The notes: generated by a model not told the origin, from the sequence alone. 64,000 bases of DNA from G965247265 sp965247265 (GCA_965247265.1 OZ252002.1:1054001-1118000), one strand, 5' to 3'; shown: positions 1 through 9,624, counted from the first letter of the stretch. Numbers and translations: made by a program.

Positions 1-1
1 G

Positions 2-577
2 CGCATCGTATTAATCGGTCCGGCACATCGAGTTGGTTTTAATGGGATTGCCGCGAGTAGTGCAGATTATTTTTCAACACCGTTAGGTGAAATTCCTGTG
101 GACCATGATACGCTTAAAGGTTGTTTAGACAATGACACTGTGAAGTATTTTGATGCTGCACATGAACAAGAGCATTGTTTGGAAGTGCAACTGCCGTTTT
201 TACAACGCATATTTGAACACTATTTTAAAATTGTGCCATTGGTGGTGGGTCAGGCGCGTGGTACACACGTCGCAGACGTGTTGCGGGCACTGTGGGGTGG
301 GCCCGATACCTTAATAGTAATTAGTTCAGACCTCAGCCATTACCATGATTACAAAACTGCAACTCAGTTAGATAAAAAAACAACATCCTTGATTGAACAA
401 TTTCAAGGTGATGAGCTGGATTATGAGTCTGCGTGTGGGCGCATACCCATACACGGACTCCTCATTGTCGCAAAAGCGTTAGGTCTACAATGTAAAACCA
501 TTGATCTGCGTAATTCTGGTGATACTGCTGGGTCTCAGGACCGCGTCGTGGGCTACGGCGCGTATGCCTTTTATTAG
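2..577 (+). CDS. Memo-family protein (AmmeMemoRadiSam system protein B), 5' end missing
   Basis: The reading frame is open from base 2, so the gene starts before the window. It opens with GPAHR and STPLG motifs, then HEQEHCLEVQLPFLQ, then SSDLSHY and CGRIPIHGL, all of which are hallmarks of the Memo family. The family has the fold of a non-haem iron dioxygenase and often accompanies AMMECR1 and a radical-SAM protein in bacteria; its reaction is not settled. The His and Cys residues in these motifs are the expected metal-site residues. No AMMECR1 or radical-SAM partner is visible downstream; they could lie upstream, outside the window. Confidence 0.85.
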   Translation, partial: RIVLIGPAHRVGFNGIAASSADYFSTPLGEIPVDHDTLKGCLDNDTVKYFDAAHEQEHCLEVQLPFLQRIFEHYFKIVPLVVGQARGTHVADVLRALWGGPDTLIVISSDLSHYHDYKTATQLDKKTTSLIEQFQGDELDYESACGRIPIHGLLIVAKALGLQCKTIDLRNSGDTAGSQDRVVGYGAYAFY

Positions 578-673
578 GTTTTGTCTGAAAAGTAATACAC
601 TAAGTACCAAATTTTCAATTCTTAACGATACGATGTAGGACAATATAAAGTCCGACAAAATAGCTGTCGTTTT

Positions 674-1168
674 ATGAAAAAACCATTTGTTATCTTTGTT
701 GCGTTAATTGCCATTGCCATTGTGCAAACCATTTACTATTTTCCACGTGTGCCTGAGGTTATGGCTTCGCATTTTAATGGTGTAGGTGACACCAATGAGT
801 GGTCCTCTAAGCTGGTCTTTTTTGGAATTTATGTCGGTGTGCTGGCGTTAACTGTTTTTATTTTTACTGTCATCCCGAATAAATTTATTCATCGATCACG
901 AACATGGCTGAATTTGCCTAATAAAGAGTACTGGTTAGCGCCTGAGCGAAAAGATCAGACCATTAACTTTATGCGCAACCACATGATGAATTTTGGAATT
1001 GCAAATGTGTTGCTTGCAATTATTGTAGTTCAACTTGTTATTCTTGCTAATTTTGATTCTCAGCCGAAATTAGAACAAGGCATTATGTGGGCATTAGCTA
1101 TTTACTTTGTCTATCTAGCGTATTGGCTAATACGTTATTTTATGATATTCAAACGCGCATCTGCCTAA
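674..1168 (+). CDS. DUF1648 domain membrane protein
   Basis: 164-residue integral membrane protein with about four hydrophobic segments (roughly residues 5-25, 45-68, 108-130 and 138-158). The stretch FPRVPEVMASHFN, followed by G-x-x-x-EW, just after the first segment is the signature of the DUF1648 domain found in membrane proteins of unknown function and in SdpI-type immunity proteins. It has its own 96-base upstream gap and no close partner, so it is probably a single-gene unit. Function is not predicted. Confidence 0.7.
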   Translation: MKKPFVIFVALIAIAIVQTIYYFPRVPEVMASHFNGVGDTNEWSSKLVFFGIYVGVLALTVFIFTVIPNKFIHRSRTWLNLPNKEYWLAPERKDQTINFMRNHMMNFGIANVLLAIIVVQLVILANFDSQPKLEQGIMWALAIYFVYLAYWLIRYFMIFKRASA

Positions 1169-1188
1169 ATTATAAAAACATTATTGTA

Positions 1189-1425
1189 CTACGTTTTTAA
1201 TGCAAGCTTGTATTGCAAACTTTGTAAATGGTCTTTTAAATTCTTTAGCTTTTCCTTTGTGTGGGACTGGTTTGGGTCATACAACATTTCGTTGATTAAT
1301 TTAATTGCTGAGCCGTATTCTTTTTCATTAAGCTCCTTTTGAGCACCAATTTTTTTAATAAATTGAGCAGGGGATTCTTGTGGGTTGCGATGTAAATCTA
1401 ATTTTCTTACACGCCGAGTAAATGT
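1189..1425 (-). pseudogene. Detached C-terminal cytoplasmic tail of the TgpA gene (DUF4129-like)
   Basis: Directly in frame with the TAA at 1426-1428, 78 codons follow before a TAG at 1189-1191. The translation begins TFTRRVRKLDLHRNPQESPAQ and contains EYGSAIKLINEMLYD. This resembles the short helical tail that TgpA proteins carry after their last membrane helix, in which a Pro-rich 'xPxESPxxF' segment precedes the helices. No start codon or ribosome binding site suggests independent translation. It is therefore read as the end of the same gene after a nonsense change, or after a base-call error. Confidence 0.6.
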
Positions 1426-3264
1426 TTAGAATGCTTTTATAACAGGATGAGCGCTTTGCGTGCCTTTTTGTCTAAATAGTGAAATTGCAACAAAGCTCAT
1501 GCTTAGTAGTGCACCAATGAGAAAGACCATTGCAATTTTGATAAATGAAATTTTGCCTAATAATTTTTGTAAAAAGTCGGTTTGTTGGTCAGAATCAAAG
1601 CCTATAACAAATAGGTTCCAGTGGTATTCTATGGTTTCTAACATGAGCATGAGTTTTTGAATACCCAACACGCCGTTAAAGCGAATATTGGTAAACGCAG
1701 ACAAAGACGATAAGTCACTATCGGTTAATGATGCATTTAATCCATCTGCAATACGTGATGGTGCAACCGCCGCAGTGGGGTCAATGCGTTGCCAGCCTTT
1801 GTTGGGAGACCAATATTCTGCCCATGCATGTGCCATATATTGCCGCACAATAATGTGTCCGGTGTGTGGATTTATTTCTCCACCTTGATACCCGCCCACC
1901 ATTCGTGCCGGTATGCCCGCTGCACGAAGAAGATGCACAAATGCGCCGGCATAATGGGTGCAGAATCCTGTGCGTGTTTCAAACCAAAACTGATCAATGC
2001 TATTACTACGTTCTAAGGTAGGCGGTTCGAGTGTGTAGTGATAGGGTTGTGTGCGAATACGATTTAATATTTTCTCAACATAATCTTCTGTACCTTGAGA
2101 TTGTGCATACAGTTCGCGCGCATAGTTAATGGTGCGCGGATTATCATTACTGTCGATGCGTGTTGTTTGGTTTTTGAGAAATTCCGGTAGCCACCTATTT
2201 AAAATAGCACTGGGGTATGTATTTACGTGATAACGTAAAAGTGATTGCACGGGATATTTATTAATTAATCGATAGTCCCAAGTTAATCCTGTTGCTTGGG
2301 TTTGTGGCAAGGCTACGTCTAATCCAAACAGCCATTGATCGTGCGTTGGTTCTAATAATACAGAGTATGAAACACTTTCTTGATTTGTAATGTCGGGAAT
2401 AAACCAGCTTGTTTTATAGCTATTTACCCAGTTAATTTTTGGAATGTTGGAAAACTTTCGTGGGATATCAGCTGCTGACCAGGTTCCCTGGTCAAAGTCT
2501 GAATACACTCTGCCACGCCAATACATTTCATCATTGGGTGGAATGGGGTCGTCGAATATGGCACGAAACACAATTTCATCTGACTGTGCCAATTTTGCAA
2601 TATCACCCGGCGTCATTTCTTCACCTAATCCGGTGCGTGCAGTTTGGTTCGGATTGGCGATTGACCAAATGGGCCCGATGCGTGGGAATAAAATAAATAG
2701 CACTATCGTTAAGGGGATTGCTTGCGCAAGAATTTTAGTCGCAAGTTTCATGGATTCGATAGGCTGCACATGTGTATGAAGTTGATTCATTCCAATTATT
2801 GAGGCCGTTATTAAAATAACTACAAAGAGTTCATACAGGACAATGCCAATACTGTGGTTGAAAATAAATTCAACTGAGATGATGAAATAACTTAAAAACA
2901 CAACAACGTATGCGTCGCGTTTCGTTTTCATTTCTAGTAGTTTTAGGGCGAAGGCAATTATCAATAAAGCGGCCCAGGTTTCTAATTTTTGCGATACGCC
3001 CTCAGTTAGCATGACACCTGCAGCGCAGCCCAAAACTAATACTGCTTTTATTGCAAATGATGGAAATTTTTGCTGACCTAGGAATATTAACCAACGCCAT
3101 GTGACACAAAAAAGTCCAACGGCAATAACGAATATTGAAATTTGTGCAACATGGGGGATCACAACCATGGCGAATGCAGCCATGATCATGATTAAGCTGT
3201 TTCGTGGAATTTGTGAGACGGTGCCATGATCCCACGTTTGTTCAACGTTAGTGTAGGAAACCAT
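1426..3264 (-). CDS. tgpA: TgpA-type membrane transglutaminase (DUF3488), cut short by an in-frame TAA
   Basis: 612 residues: about six N-terminal membrane helices (residues 25-195), a periplasmic transglutaminase-like domain with Cys435 (RTGFC), His479 (MAHAW) and Asp495 (RIDPT) forming the expected Cys-His-Asp triad, and a last membrane helix at about 575-598. It overlaps the DUF58 gene and follows MoxR, the usual three-gene order. Pseudomonas TgpA is a periplasmic transglutaminase important for growth; the substrate is not established. The protein ends right after the last helix, but the same frame continues for 78 more codons beyond the stop with family-like sequence. The catalytic domain is complete, so the short form may still work. 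Confidence 0.88.
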   Translation of the reverse strand: MVSYTNVEQTWDHGTVSQIPRNSLIMIMAAFAMVVIPHVAQISIFVIAVGLFCVTWRWLIFLGQQKFPSFAIKAVLVLGCAAGVMLTEGVSQKLETWAALLIIAFALKLLEMKTKRDAYVVVFLSYFIISVEFIFNHSIGIVLYELFVVILITASIIGMNQLHTHVQPIESMKLATKILAQAIPLTIVLFILFPRIGPIWSIANPNQTARTGLGEEMTPGDIAKLAQSDEIVFRAIFDDPIPPNDEMYWRGRVYSDFDQGTWSAADIPRKFSNIPKINWVNSYKTSWFIPDITNQESVSYSVLLEPTHDQWLFGLDVALPQTQATGLTWDYRLINKYPVQSLLRYHVNTYPSAILNRWLPEFLKNQTTRIDSNDNPRTINYARELYAQSQGTEDYVEKILNRIRTQPYHYTLEPPTLERSNSIDQFWFETRTGFCTHYAGAFVHLLRAAGIPARMVGGYQGGEINPHTGHIIVRQYMAHAWAEYWSPNKGWQRIDPTAAVAPSRIADGLNASLTDSDLSSLSAFTNIRFNGVLGIQKLMLMLETIEYHWNLFVIGFDSDQQTDFLQKLLGKISFIKIAMVFLIGALLSMSFVAISLFRQKGTQSAHPVIKAF

Positions 3265-4237
3265 AAAGGGCCAATTCTTTTAGTACGTGATCTAAATGTG
3301 GTTTACCAGAATTTGGTTTGATTTCACATTGTGGTAACTTAAGCCCAAATTCTTTTTTATTTTGGTTTGCGTTAAGTGCCATGGCTGTGAGCCGGCTTAA
3401 GCGTAACTCTGTGTCGCCTTCAACCTGATACCAGTCTAATAGCAAACGCGAATCGGCATAGGCTGCAAATTGCTTTACCAAAAGTTCATCTTGGCGAGCA
3501 TAGGATCGCCACAATATATGACGTGGCGAATCACCAGGTTGGTAACTTCGCATGTCATGAAAATCGTCACTGCCTTCATGTTGTGTGAGGTGGCCTTCAT
3601 CGCCACTGCTTTGATGAAATGTTGGTTGGTTATGAAACAGGGGCTTAGGATATACGATTGCATGTGTATTCAGGTTGATCCATGTCCATGCACGTAACAA
3701 GCCTAAAGGAAAATAGGTTTCAACTAATAATCTTTTTGGGTTTAACCAACCGCGTTTTTTTGCTTTGACAAACAAATGCAGCTGGGCTGATTCGTCTTCA
3801 TATAATTCTGCCCACTGTTTAACTGAATTGGGCCAACCTAATTGAATACCTTCGCGTTTGGATTTTTCAGGTCGTGTAACCTTTACAACAAACTCGACAT
3901 CTTCGCCAACAAAACCTGCACCTGTTTTTTGTAATTCAATGCTTATTCCAGAAAGATTTCTAAACGTGTAAAAAATTGTAATGAAGTATGTACCACATAA
4001 CCAAAATGTGAGCCCGTATATTAATGAGTTCTCGTAGTTAATTGCGCCTAGCAGCAATAAAATGAGCAAGATTGAAAACGCAAATCCCGTACGAGTTGGG
4101 AAAATAAAAATTGAGCGTTGATTAAGTGTAATCTTTTGTTGCGGCGGTATACGTCGGTGTAGCCAACGTTTAAATTGTGATTTAAAAGGTCGCTTTGGTC
4201 GAGAGAGAAAGCTTTTTGCTGTATTAAGCGAGGACAT
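3248..4237 (-). CDS. DUF58 domain protein
   Basis: About 329 residues from the ATG at 4237. A further 36 codons are open upstream, but they lie inside the MoxR gene, so the start overlapping the MoxR stop by 14 bases is preferred. Two hydrophobic segments near the N-terminus are followed by the DUF58 core: YQPGDSPRHILWRSYAR with the nearby DELLVKQF. The family is a von Willebrand A-like relative coded next to MoxR ATPases. It is thought to act in a chaperone-like complex, but its exact role is unknown. The 3' end overlaps the transglutaminase start by 17 bases, which indicates a translationally coupled operon. Confidence 0.88.
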   Translation of the reverse strand: MSSLNTAKSFLSRPKRPFKSQFKRWLHRRIPPQQKITLNQRSIFIFPTRTGFAFSILLILLLLGAINYENSLIYGLTFWLCGTYFITIFYTFRNLSGISIELQKTGAGFVGEDVEFVVKVTRPEKSKREGIQLGWPNSVKQWAELYEDESAQLHLFVKAKKRGWLNPKRLLVETYFPLGLLRAWTWINLNTHAIVYPKPLFHNQPTFHQSSGDEGHLTQHEGSDDFHDMRSYQPGDSPRHILWRSYARQDELLVKQFAAYADSRLLLDWYQVEGDTELRLSRLTAMALNANQNKKEFGLKLPQCEIKPNSGKPHLDHVLKELALYGFLH

Positions 4238-5192
4238 CGATACCCGTAAGTAGCTTTTGTGCAAGAGAAGAGCCACCATGGCCGGTAAAATCTGCACTGC
4301 CTCGTAAGCGGTGTTCAACCACGCTAGGTAAAACTTGCTGCACATCTTCCGGTATTACATGATTGCGACGATGCAATAATGCCCAGGCTTTAGCGGCACG
4401 AACTAAAGAGAGTGCACCACGAGGCGATAAACCAAACGCAAACTCTTTTTCTTGTCGTGTGTAGTTTACTAATCGTTGCACATAGTCTAATAATTGTTCG
4501 GCAACATTTATACTTTCAACTTCATGCTGTATTACTACTAATTTTTCAGTACTGATTACAACTTGGAGTTTTTCTAACACTTTACGTCGATCACCTTCTT
4601 CTAATAATTTACGTTCTGCATCCTGATTTGGGTAACCCAGTTCAATGCGCATTAAGAATCGATCCATCTGTGATTCAGGTAATGGGTAGGTGCCTGTTTG
4701 TGTCACAGGATTTTGTGTCGCGATGACAAAGAAAGGCTGCGGAAGCTGGTGTGTTGCGCCATCAACCGTAACGGTAAGTTCTTCCATAACTTCGAGAAGT
4801 GCACTTTGACTTTTGGGTGTGGCTCGATTGATTTCATCGGCCAATAACACTTGGGTAAAAACAGGCCCTGGCATAAAACGAAAAGTGACCGTGTTTTTAT
4901 CGAATATTGATACACCAATGACATCGCTAGGAAGTAGATCACTGGTAAATTGAATGCGGCTAAAATCCAGACCAAGAACTTGTGCAAGCGAATGGGCAAG
5001 TAGTGTTTTGCCCATGCCTGGGAGGTCTTCGATTAATAGATGTCCACGCGCAAATAAACATGCCAGTGCTAGGCGAATTTGCCTATCTTTACCCAGTAGC
5101 ACTTTGCCAACCGCGTCAACGACCAAATTAATGGTGTCAGCATGAGAACTGGGTACAGGAGTTAAATGATGCGCTGGTGACTGAATTGTCAT
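4224..5192 (-). CDS. MoxR-family AAA+ ATPase
   Basis: 322 residues with Walker A GMGKT (59-63), Walker B LLADEINRA (116-124), sensor 1 VIATQNP (156-162) and the C-terminal helical lid ending in LRGSADF. This is the standard MoxR architecture and length. These ATPases act as chaperones for maturation of partner proteins, and here the partners are probably the DUF58 and transglutaminase proteins coded downstream in the same overlapping operon. The promoter must lie in the 200-base divergent gap shared with the aldehyde oxidoreductase cluster. Confidence 0.93.
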   Translation of the reverse strand: MTIQSPAHHLTPVPSSHADTINLVVDAVGKVLLGKDRQIRLALACLFARGHLLIEDLPGMGKTLLAHSLAQVLGLDFSRIQFTSDLLPSDVIGVSIFDKNTVTFRFMPGPVFTQVLLADEINRATPKSQSALLEVMEELTVTVDGATHQLPQPFFVIATQNPVTQTGTYPLPESQMDRFLMRIELGYPNQDAERKLLEEGDRRKVLEKLQVVISTEKLVVIQHEVESINVAEQLLDYVQRLVNYTRQEKEFAFGLSPRGALSLVRAAKAWALLHRRNHVIPEDVQQVLPSVVEHRLRGSADFTGHGGSSLAQKLLTGIDVLA

Positions 5193-5392
5193 GGGTAATT
5201 TCTTAATAAATAAAGAGTTTCTCTCTATACAACCTTAGCGGTTAGGTTGCGATGGGGTCTATGTCATTGGTCAGGAAATCTTGATCGATGAGGAGCCAAT
5301 GTCGAGTCTGGCGGTAATCAAAGATTCACTGCGCTTAGTGGGGTGAAAACGGTACAACAGTTCCTACAACAAGAAACAGTGAGAAGTTCGCT

Positions 5393-5859
5393 ATGCTTCG
5401 AGCACTCAAAATTGAACCTGAAAAATGTACAGGTTGTCTTCAATGTGAGCTGGCTTGTTCACTTGAGAATGAAGGCATTTTGAATCCAGCAAAATCACGC
5501 ATTAAAGTTTTCACGTTTCATCACGAAGGTCGATTTTCTCCCTATACCCGCACGCAGTGTGAAGAAGCTTGGTGCATGCATGCCCGGTTGATGCCATTGC
5601 AATTAATGCTGACACCGGTGCTAAAGAAATCATTGATGATGTATGTGTGGGCTGCAAAGTCTGCACGATATCGTGTCCATTTGGCACCGTGAACTATAAC
5701 CACGACAGTGGCAAAGTCATTAAGTGTGATTTGTGTGGCGGTGATCCTGCTTGTGCAAAAGCGTGTCCGACTGAATGTATTACCTATGTCGATATTGATA
5801 TGACCGGTTATGATCGTATGCAAGCATGGGCAGCAAAAGAAGCGAGTGTGACTGAATAA
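5393..5859 (+). pseudogene. aorA: AorA, electron-transfer iron-sulfur subunit of aldehyde oxidoreductase, frameshifted
   Basis: Two overlapping frames together encode one polyferredoxin of about 156 residues with four cysteine clusters (CTGCLQCELAC, CEEAWCMHACP, CVGCKVCTISCP, CDLCGGDPACAKACP), enough for four [4Fe-4S] centres. The first frame is lost exactly at the second cluster, where the sequence reads TGC followed by two ATGC units. Three units would restore Cys-x4-Cys-x3-Cys-Pro. In Aromatoleum aromaticum AorA links the tungsten subunit AorB to the flavin subunit AorC. Position and order match that cluster, with aorB 28 bases downstream. As read, neither half could bind all clusters. Confidence 0.8.
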
Positions 5860-5887
5860 CGAGCATAAACTCGCAGGAGGCAAAAAA

Positions 5888-7757
5888 ATGTCTTGGACGA
5901 AAAAAGTTTTACGCATTAATTTGAGTAGTGGAAGTTGTAAGGAAGAACCCTTAAATATGGAGTGGGCGCAAGAATATTTAGGACAACGCGGACTTGCTAC
6001 AAAATATTTAGTTGAAGAAATCAGCCCAACATGTGATCCGTTAGGTGTAGATAACAAACTCATTATGGCAACAGGGCCATTAACAGGAACCATGGCATCG
6101 ATAGGTGGCCGCTATTTCGTTATTACAAAAAGTCCGCTTACTAATACGGTTGCATGTTCTAACTCGGGTGGTTTTATTGGCGCTGAAATGAAAATGGCAG
6201 GTTGGGATATGTTTATCTTTGAAGGGCGTTCCGATACACCTGTATATTTGTATGTGCACAATGATTCTGCAGAACTCTTACCGGCCGATGATTTATGGGG
6301 TAAGTCGGTATGGGAAACTGATGGGCTATTGCATCGAAAATATCAAGATCCACAGTTGCGAATTAGTTGTATTGGTCGTGCCGCAGAGGAAGGGTGTTTA
6401 TATGCTGCTGTCATTAATGATTTACATCGTGCAGCAGGTCGTTCGGGTGTGGGAACAGTGATGGCTGCAAAAAATTTAAAAGCAGTAGCAGTACGAGGCA
6501 CAAAAGGTGTAGAAAATATTAAAGATCCCAAACTTTTTTTTGAAGTTACAACAGAGCAAAAGAAAGTGCTTGCAGAAAATGCGGTAACAGGTGAAGGACT
6601 TCCGGCATACGGTACACAAGTATTAATGAATATCATTAATGAAGCCGGCACCATGCCAACGCGTAATTATGAAAGAAGTGCAATTTGAAGGTGCACATAA
6701 AATTTCGGGTGAAGCCATGCATGAGCCTCGAGAATCTGATGGCAAAGCCAATATGACAACGAATGCAGCTTGTTTTGCGTGTACCATTGCGTGCGGAAGA
6801 ATTTCTACCGTTGATCAGGGTCATTTCAGTGTAAAAAATAAACCTGAATACTGGGGAAATTCTGGCGGTTTGGAATATGAAGCGGCATGGGCCCTAGGGT
6901 CTGATATCGGTGTGGATGATTTAGATGCCTTAACCTACGCTAACTTTATTTGTAATGAAGATGGCTATGACCCCATTTCATTTGGTTCAACGTTAGCGGC
7001 CGCAATGGAGCTATATGAAGAAGGGTTAATCACTAAAGAACAAACGCATGGTGTGGAATTAAAGTTCGGCAATGCCAAGGCATTAACAAAAGCTGCAGAA
7101 TGGGTTGCCAAAGGTGAAGGATTTGGTAAAGAACTTGGATTAGGGTCAAAACGTTTATGTGAAAAATACGGACGTCCTAAATTATCCATGACGGTAAAAG
7201 GGCAGGAATTTCCTGCTTATGATCCGCGCGGCATTCAAGGTATGGGTTTAGGCTATGCCACGGCAAATCGTGGCGCGTGTCATTTACGTGGTTATACCGT
7301 GGCATCAGAAATATTAGGGATACCTGAAAAAACTGATCCATTGGTAACCGAAGGCAAGCCTGCCTTAGTTAAAGCGTTTCAAGATGCAACCGCCGCGGTT
7401 GATTCTGCCGGTCTATGTATATTCACAACCTTTGCATGGACGTTAGATAACATTGCACCGCAAATTGATGCGGCATGTGAAGGTGAATGGACACCTGAAA
7501 CCTTAATCGAAGTGGGTGAGCGCGTTTGGAATTTAGAGCGCGATTTTAATCTTGCGGCAGGGATTACTGGAAAAGATGACACCTTACCAAAACGATTGTT
7601 AAAAGATGCTGCACAAACCGGTCCGGCAAAAGGCTTAGCAAATAATTTGCATGAGATGTTGCCAGAATATTATGAATTACGAGGTTGGAGTGCTGATGGA
7701 ATTCCAACGCAAGACACGCGTGAGCGTCTTGGATTAAACCCAAAAGGCGTCGCATGA
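5888..7757 (+). pseudogene. aorB: AorB, tungsten-containing aldehyde:ferredoxin oxidoreductase large subunit, frameshifted
   Basis: A strong AGGAGG lies 7 bases before the ATG. The first frame carries the N-terminal metallopterin domain (ATGPLTGTMASIGGRYFV and NSGGFIGAEMK) and stops at 6688 after MPTRNYE. The second frame continues with VQFEGAHKISGEAM and the iron-sulfur motif CFACTIACGR, up to the ATGA overlap with aorC. Removing one A from the AAA at 6672-6674 gives a single protein of about 622 residues, the normal AOR length. AOR enzymes oxidise aldehydes to acids, and the Aromatoleum enzyme can also run in reverse. No other break is visible in the gene. Confidence 0.85.
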
Positions 7758-9013
7758 GTTCCAGCAAACATGTGATTATTGGCGCAGGCCCTGCAGGCGT
7801 TATTGCAGCTGAAATGCTACGCAAGCTTGATTCAGCTTCACATATAACAATTGTTGGAAATGAGCCTGAGCCACCTTATTCACGCATGGCAATACCTTAT
7901 TATCTGGTTGACAACATTGATGAAGCCGGAACGTATTTGCGTAAACGTCCAAATCATTTTGAGGATAAAATTATTGAATTAGTGACGGATCGTGTTGTTG
8001 GAGTAAATGAAAAACAAAATTCACTTAGCTTGCAAAGTGGAAACAGCCTTAACTATGACAAACTTTTAATTGCAACAGGTTCGCATGCTGTTTCACCGCT
8101 TATCCCAGGTGTCGATGCGGCACATGTTCATAGTTGTTGGACGCTGGAGGATGCGCGCAACATCATAAAGATAGCTAAACCGAATGCAAATGTGGTGCTT
8201 GTTGGGGCAGGTTTTATAGGCTGTATTATTTTGGAGGCACTCGCAAATCGAAAAGTAAATCTTAGTGTGGTTGAACTTGAAAACCGCATGGTCCCACGCA
8301 TGATGAATGAAATATCAGGAAGTTTAATTACAAAATGGTGTGAACAAAAAGGGATTAAGGTCTATACCTCAACTCGGGTTGAAGAAATTGGTAGCACCAG
8401 CGTGCAGCTTGATAATAATCAATCTCTCGCAGCAGATTTGGTAATCATGGTAACGGGAGTAAAAGCAAATCTAGAATTTCTAAAAGACTCGGACATTAAT
8501 GTTGATGGTGGAGGGTTAGTTGATGAATTTTTACAAACTAATAACCCAGATATTTTTGCAGCAGGAGATGTTGCGCAAGGTAAAGATTTTTCAACAAATA
8601 ATTTTTCTGTACATGCCATACAACCTACTGCGGCTGATCATGGAAGAATTGCAGCTAGCAATATGGCAGGCAAAAAAGCACGTCATCAAGGCAGCATTAA
8701 TATGAATGTGTTAGCTACGATGGGCCACATTTCTAGTTCATTTGGGTTATGGATGGGGAAAGAGGGGGGTGATTTCGTAGAGCTTGAGGATTCATCTCAA
8801 CATCGATACTTAAATTTGCAATTCCATGACGATGTGCTGGTTGGTGCCAGCAGTGTAGGCCTCACCGAGCATGTTGGTGTCGTGCGTGGGCTTATTCAAA
8901 GCAAAACAAAATTAGGCGAATGGAAATCAAGATTAAAAGCTGATCCCACGCGTTTTAAGGAAGCATATCTTGGGTGCACACAAGCCGTGGGGCACAATGC
9001 GAGCGTATTTTAA
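7754..9013 (+). CDS. aorC: AorC, FAD/NAD-dependent oxidoreductase subunit of the AOR complex
   Basis: 419 residues of the two-dinucleotide-fold pyridine nucleotide-disulfide reductase type: FAD motif IIGAGPAGVIAA (8-19), NAD motif VLVGAGFIGC in the middle, and the second FAD motif DIFAAGDVA. There is no CxxxxC redox disulfide, so this is not a disulfide reductase. It starts within the aorB stop (ATGA overlap), so it is translationally coupled. The expected role is to pass electrons from the AorA clusters to NAD+. It is the only gene of the cluster that is intact as read. Confidence 0.82.
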   Translation: MSSSKHVIIGAGPAGVIAAEMLRKLDSASHITIVGNEPEPPYSRMAIPYYLVDNIDEAGTYLRKRPNHFEDKIIELVTDRVVGVNEKQNSLSLQSGNSLNYDKLLIATGSHAVSPLIPGVDAAHVHSCWTLEDARNIIKIAKPNANVVLVGAGFIGCIILEALANRKVNLSVVELENRMVPRMMNEISGSLITKWCEQKGIKVYTSTRVEEIGSTSVQLDNNQSLAADLVIMVTGVKANLEFLKDSDINVDGGGLVDEFLQTNNPDIFAAGDVAQGKDFSTNNFSVHAIQPTAADHGRIAASNMAGKKARHQGSINMNVLATMGHISSSFGLWMGKEGGDFVELEDSSQHRYLNLQFHDDVLVGASSVGLTEHVGVVRGLIQSKTKLGEWKSRLKADPTRFKEAYLGCTQAVGHNASVF

Positions 9014-9048
9014 GGTATTTTCTTTTTTAAATTTCTAAATTTGATGTA

Positions 9049-9299
9049 ATGAAAATTACATTAAAATTATATGCAACGTTAGGTGATCTGCTCCCTGATC
9101 ATGCGCATCAAAACATGTTGGAAATTGATGTTGCAGATGATGCAACACCTAATCAAATCATTGATCAATTCAAGGTGCCACGAGAACTTGCCATTTAGTT
9201 TTGCTAAATGGCCGTTATGTTGAGCATGAGCAGCGGGATCTATCTATTATTAAATCGAATGATGCGTTAACAATATGGCCGCCCATTGCGGGTGGGTGA
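9049..9299 (+). pseudogene. MoaD/ThiS-like sulfur carrier protein of the AOR cluster, frameshifted
   Basis: Too short to stand out as an ORF. ATG at 9049 opens KITLKLYATLGDLLP, then DATPNQIIDQF, then breaks at 9191-9193. The next frame continues LVLLNGRYVEHEQRD and ends IWPPIAGG-stop. One extra C (GCC-CAT) joins them into 83 residues with the beta-grasp pattern and the obligatory Gly-Gly end of MoaD, which donates sulfur during molybdopterin synthesis. AOR clusters commonly carry their own MoaD-like gene for the tungsten cofactor. Confidence 0.7.
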
Positions 9300-9302
9300 T
9301 GT

Positions 9303-9596
9303 GTGAGTAATAAAGTACATTTTTCTAAAGAAATGGGAATAACTAGAAACGACTTATTACGAGCACTGCCTTCAATTTTTGATTAGCAGCCCTTTGAGAT
9401 AAATAAGGATGTTATCGAATCTAAGCATGACCAAGGTTGTTTAAAGATTGAAATAACACAAGAAGGGTTTCGAAATTTGGCATCAATGAAAGTGCCATGT
9501 TTAGAATTAGATTTTATGTTTGAGGGCTATGAAATGGATCAAGTCGATTATTTTATGGAGCGATTTTCATTGCACCTTCATAAAGGTGGAGGTTAA
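9303..9596 (+). pseudogene. AOR-cluster companion protein, unknown family, in-frame TAG at codon 28
   Basis: A GTG start right after the MoaD stop gives SNKVHFSKEMGITRNDLLRA, then ALPSIFD, then TAG (9384-9386). The same frame runs on to a TAA at 9594 (QPFEINKD and onward, then FMFEGYEMDQVDYFMERF and KGGG). The whole is 97 codons without other stops. The C-terminal part looks like a small alpha/beta protein; no motif assigns a function. Its place directly behind the MoaD-like gene suggests a role with the AOR enzyme or its cofactor, but that is inference from position only. Confidence 0.5.
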
Positions 9597-9624
9597 ACAC
9601 CTATCACTACTAATTTGTGATTTG

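Noticed and set aside
5299..5392. Short ORF (starting MSSLAVIKDSLRL) ahead of aorA
   Set aside because: It is only 15 codons before a stop; reading further needs another assumed frameshift, and no family pattern supports it.
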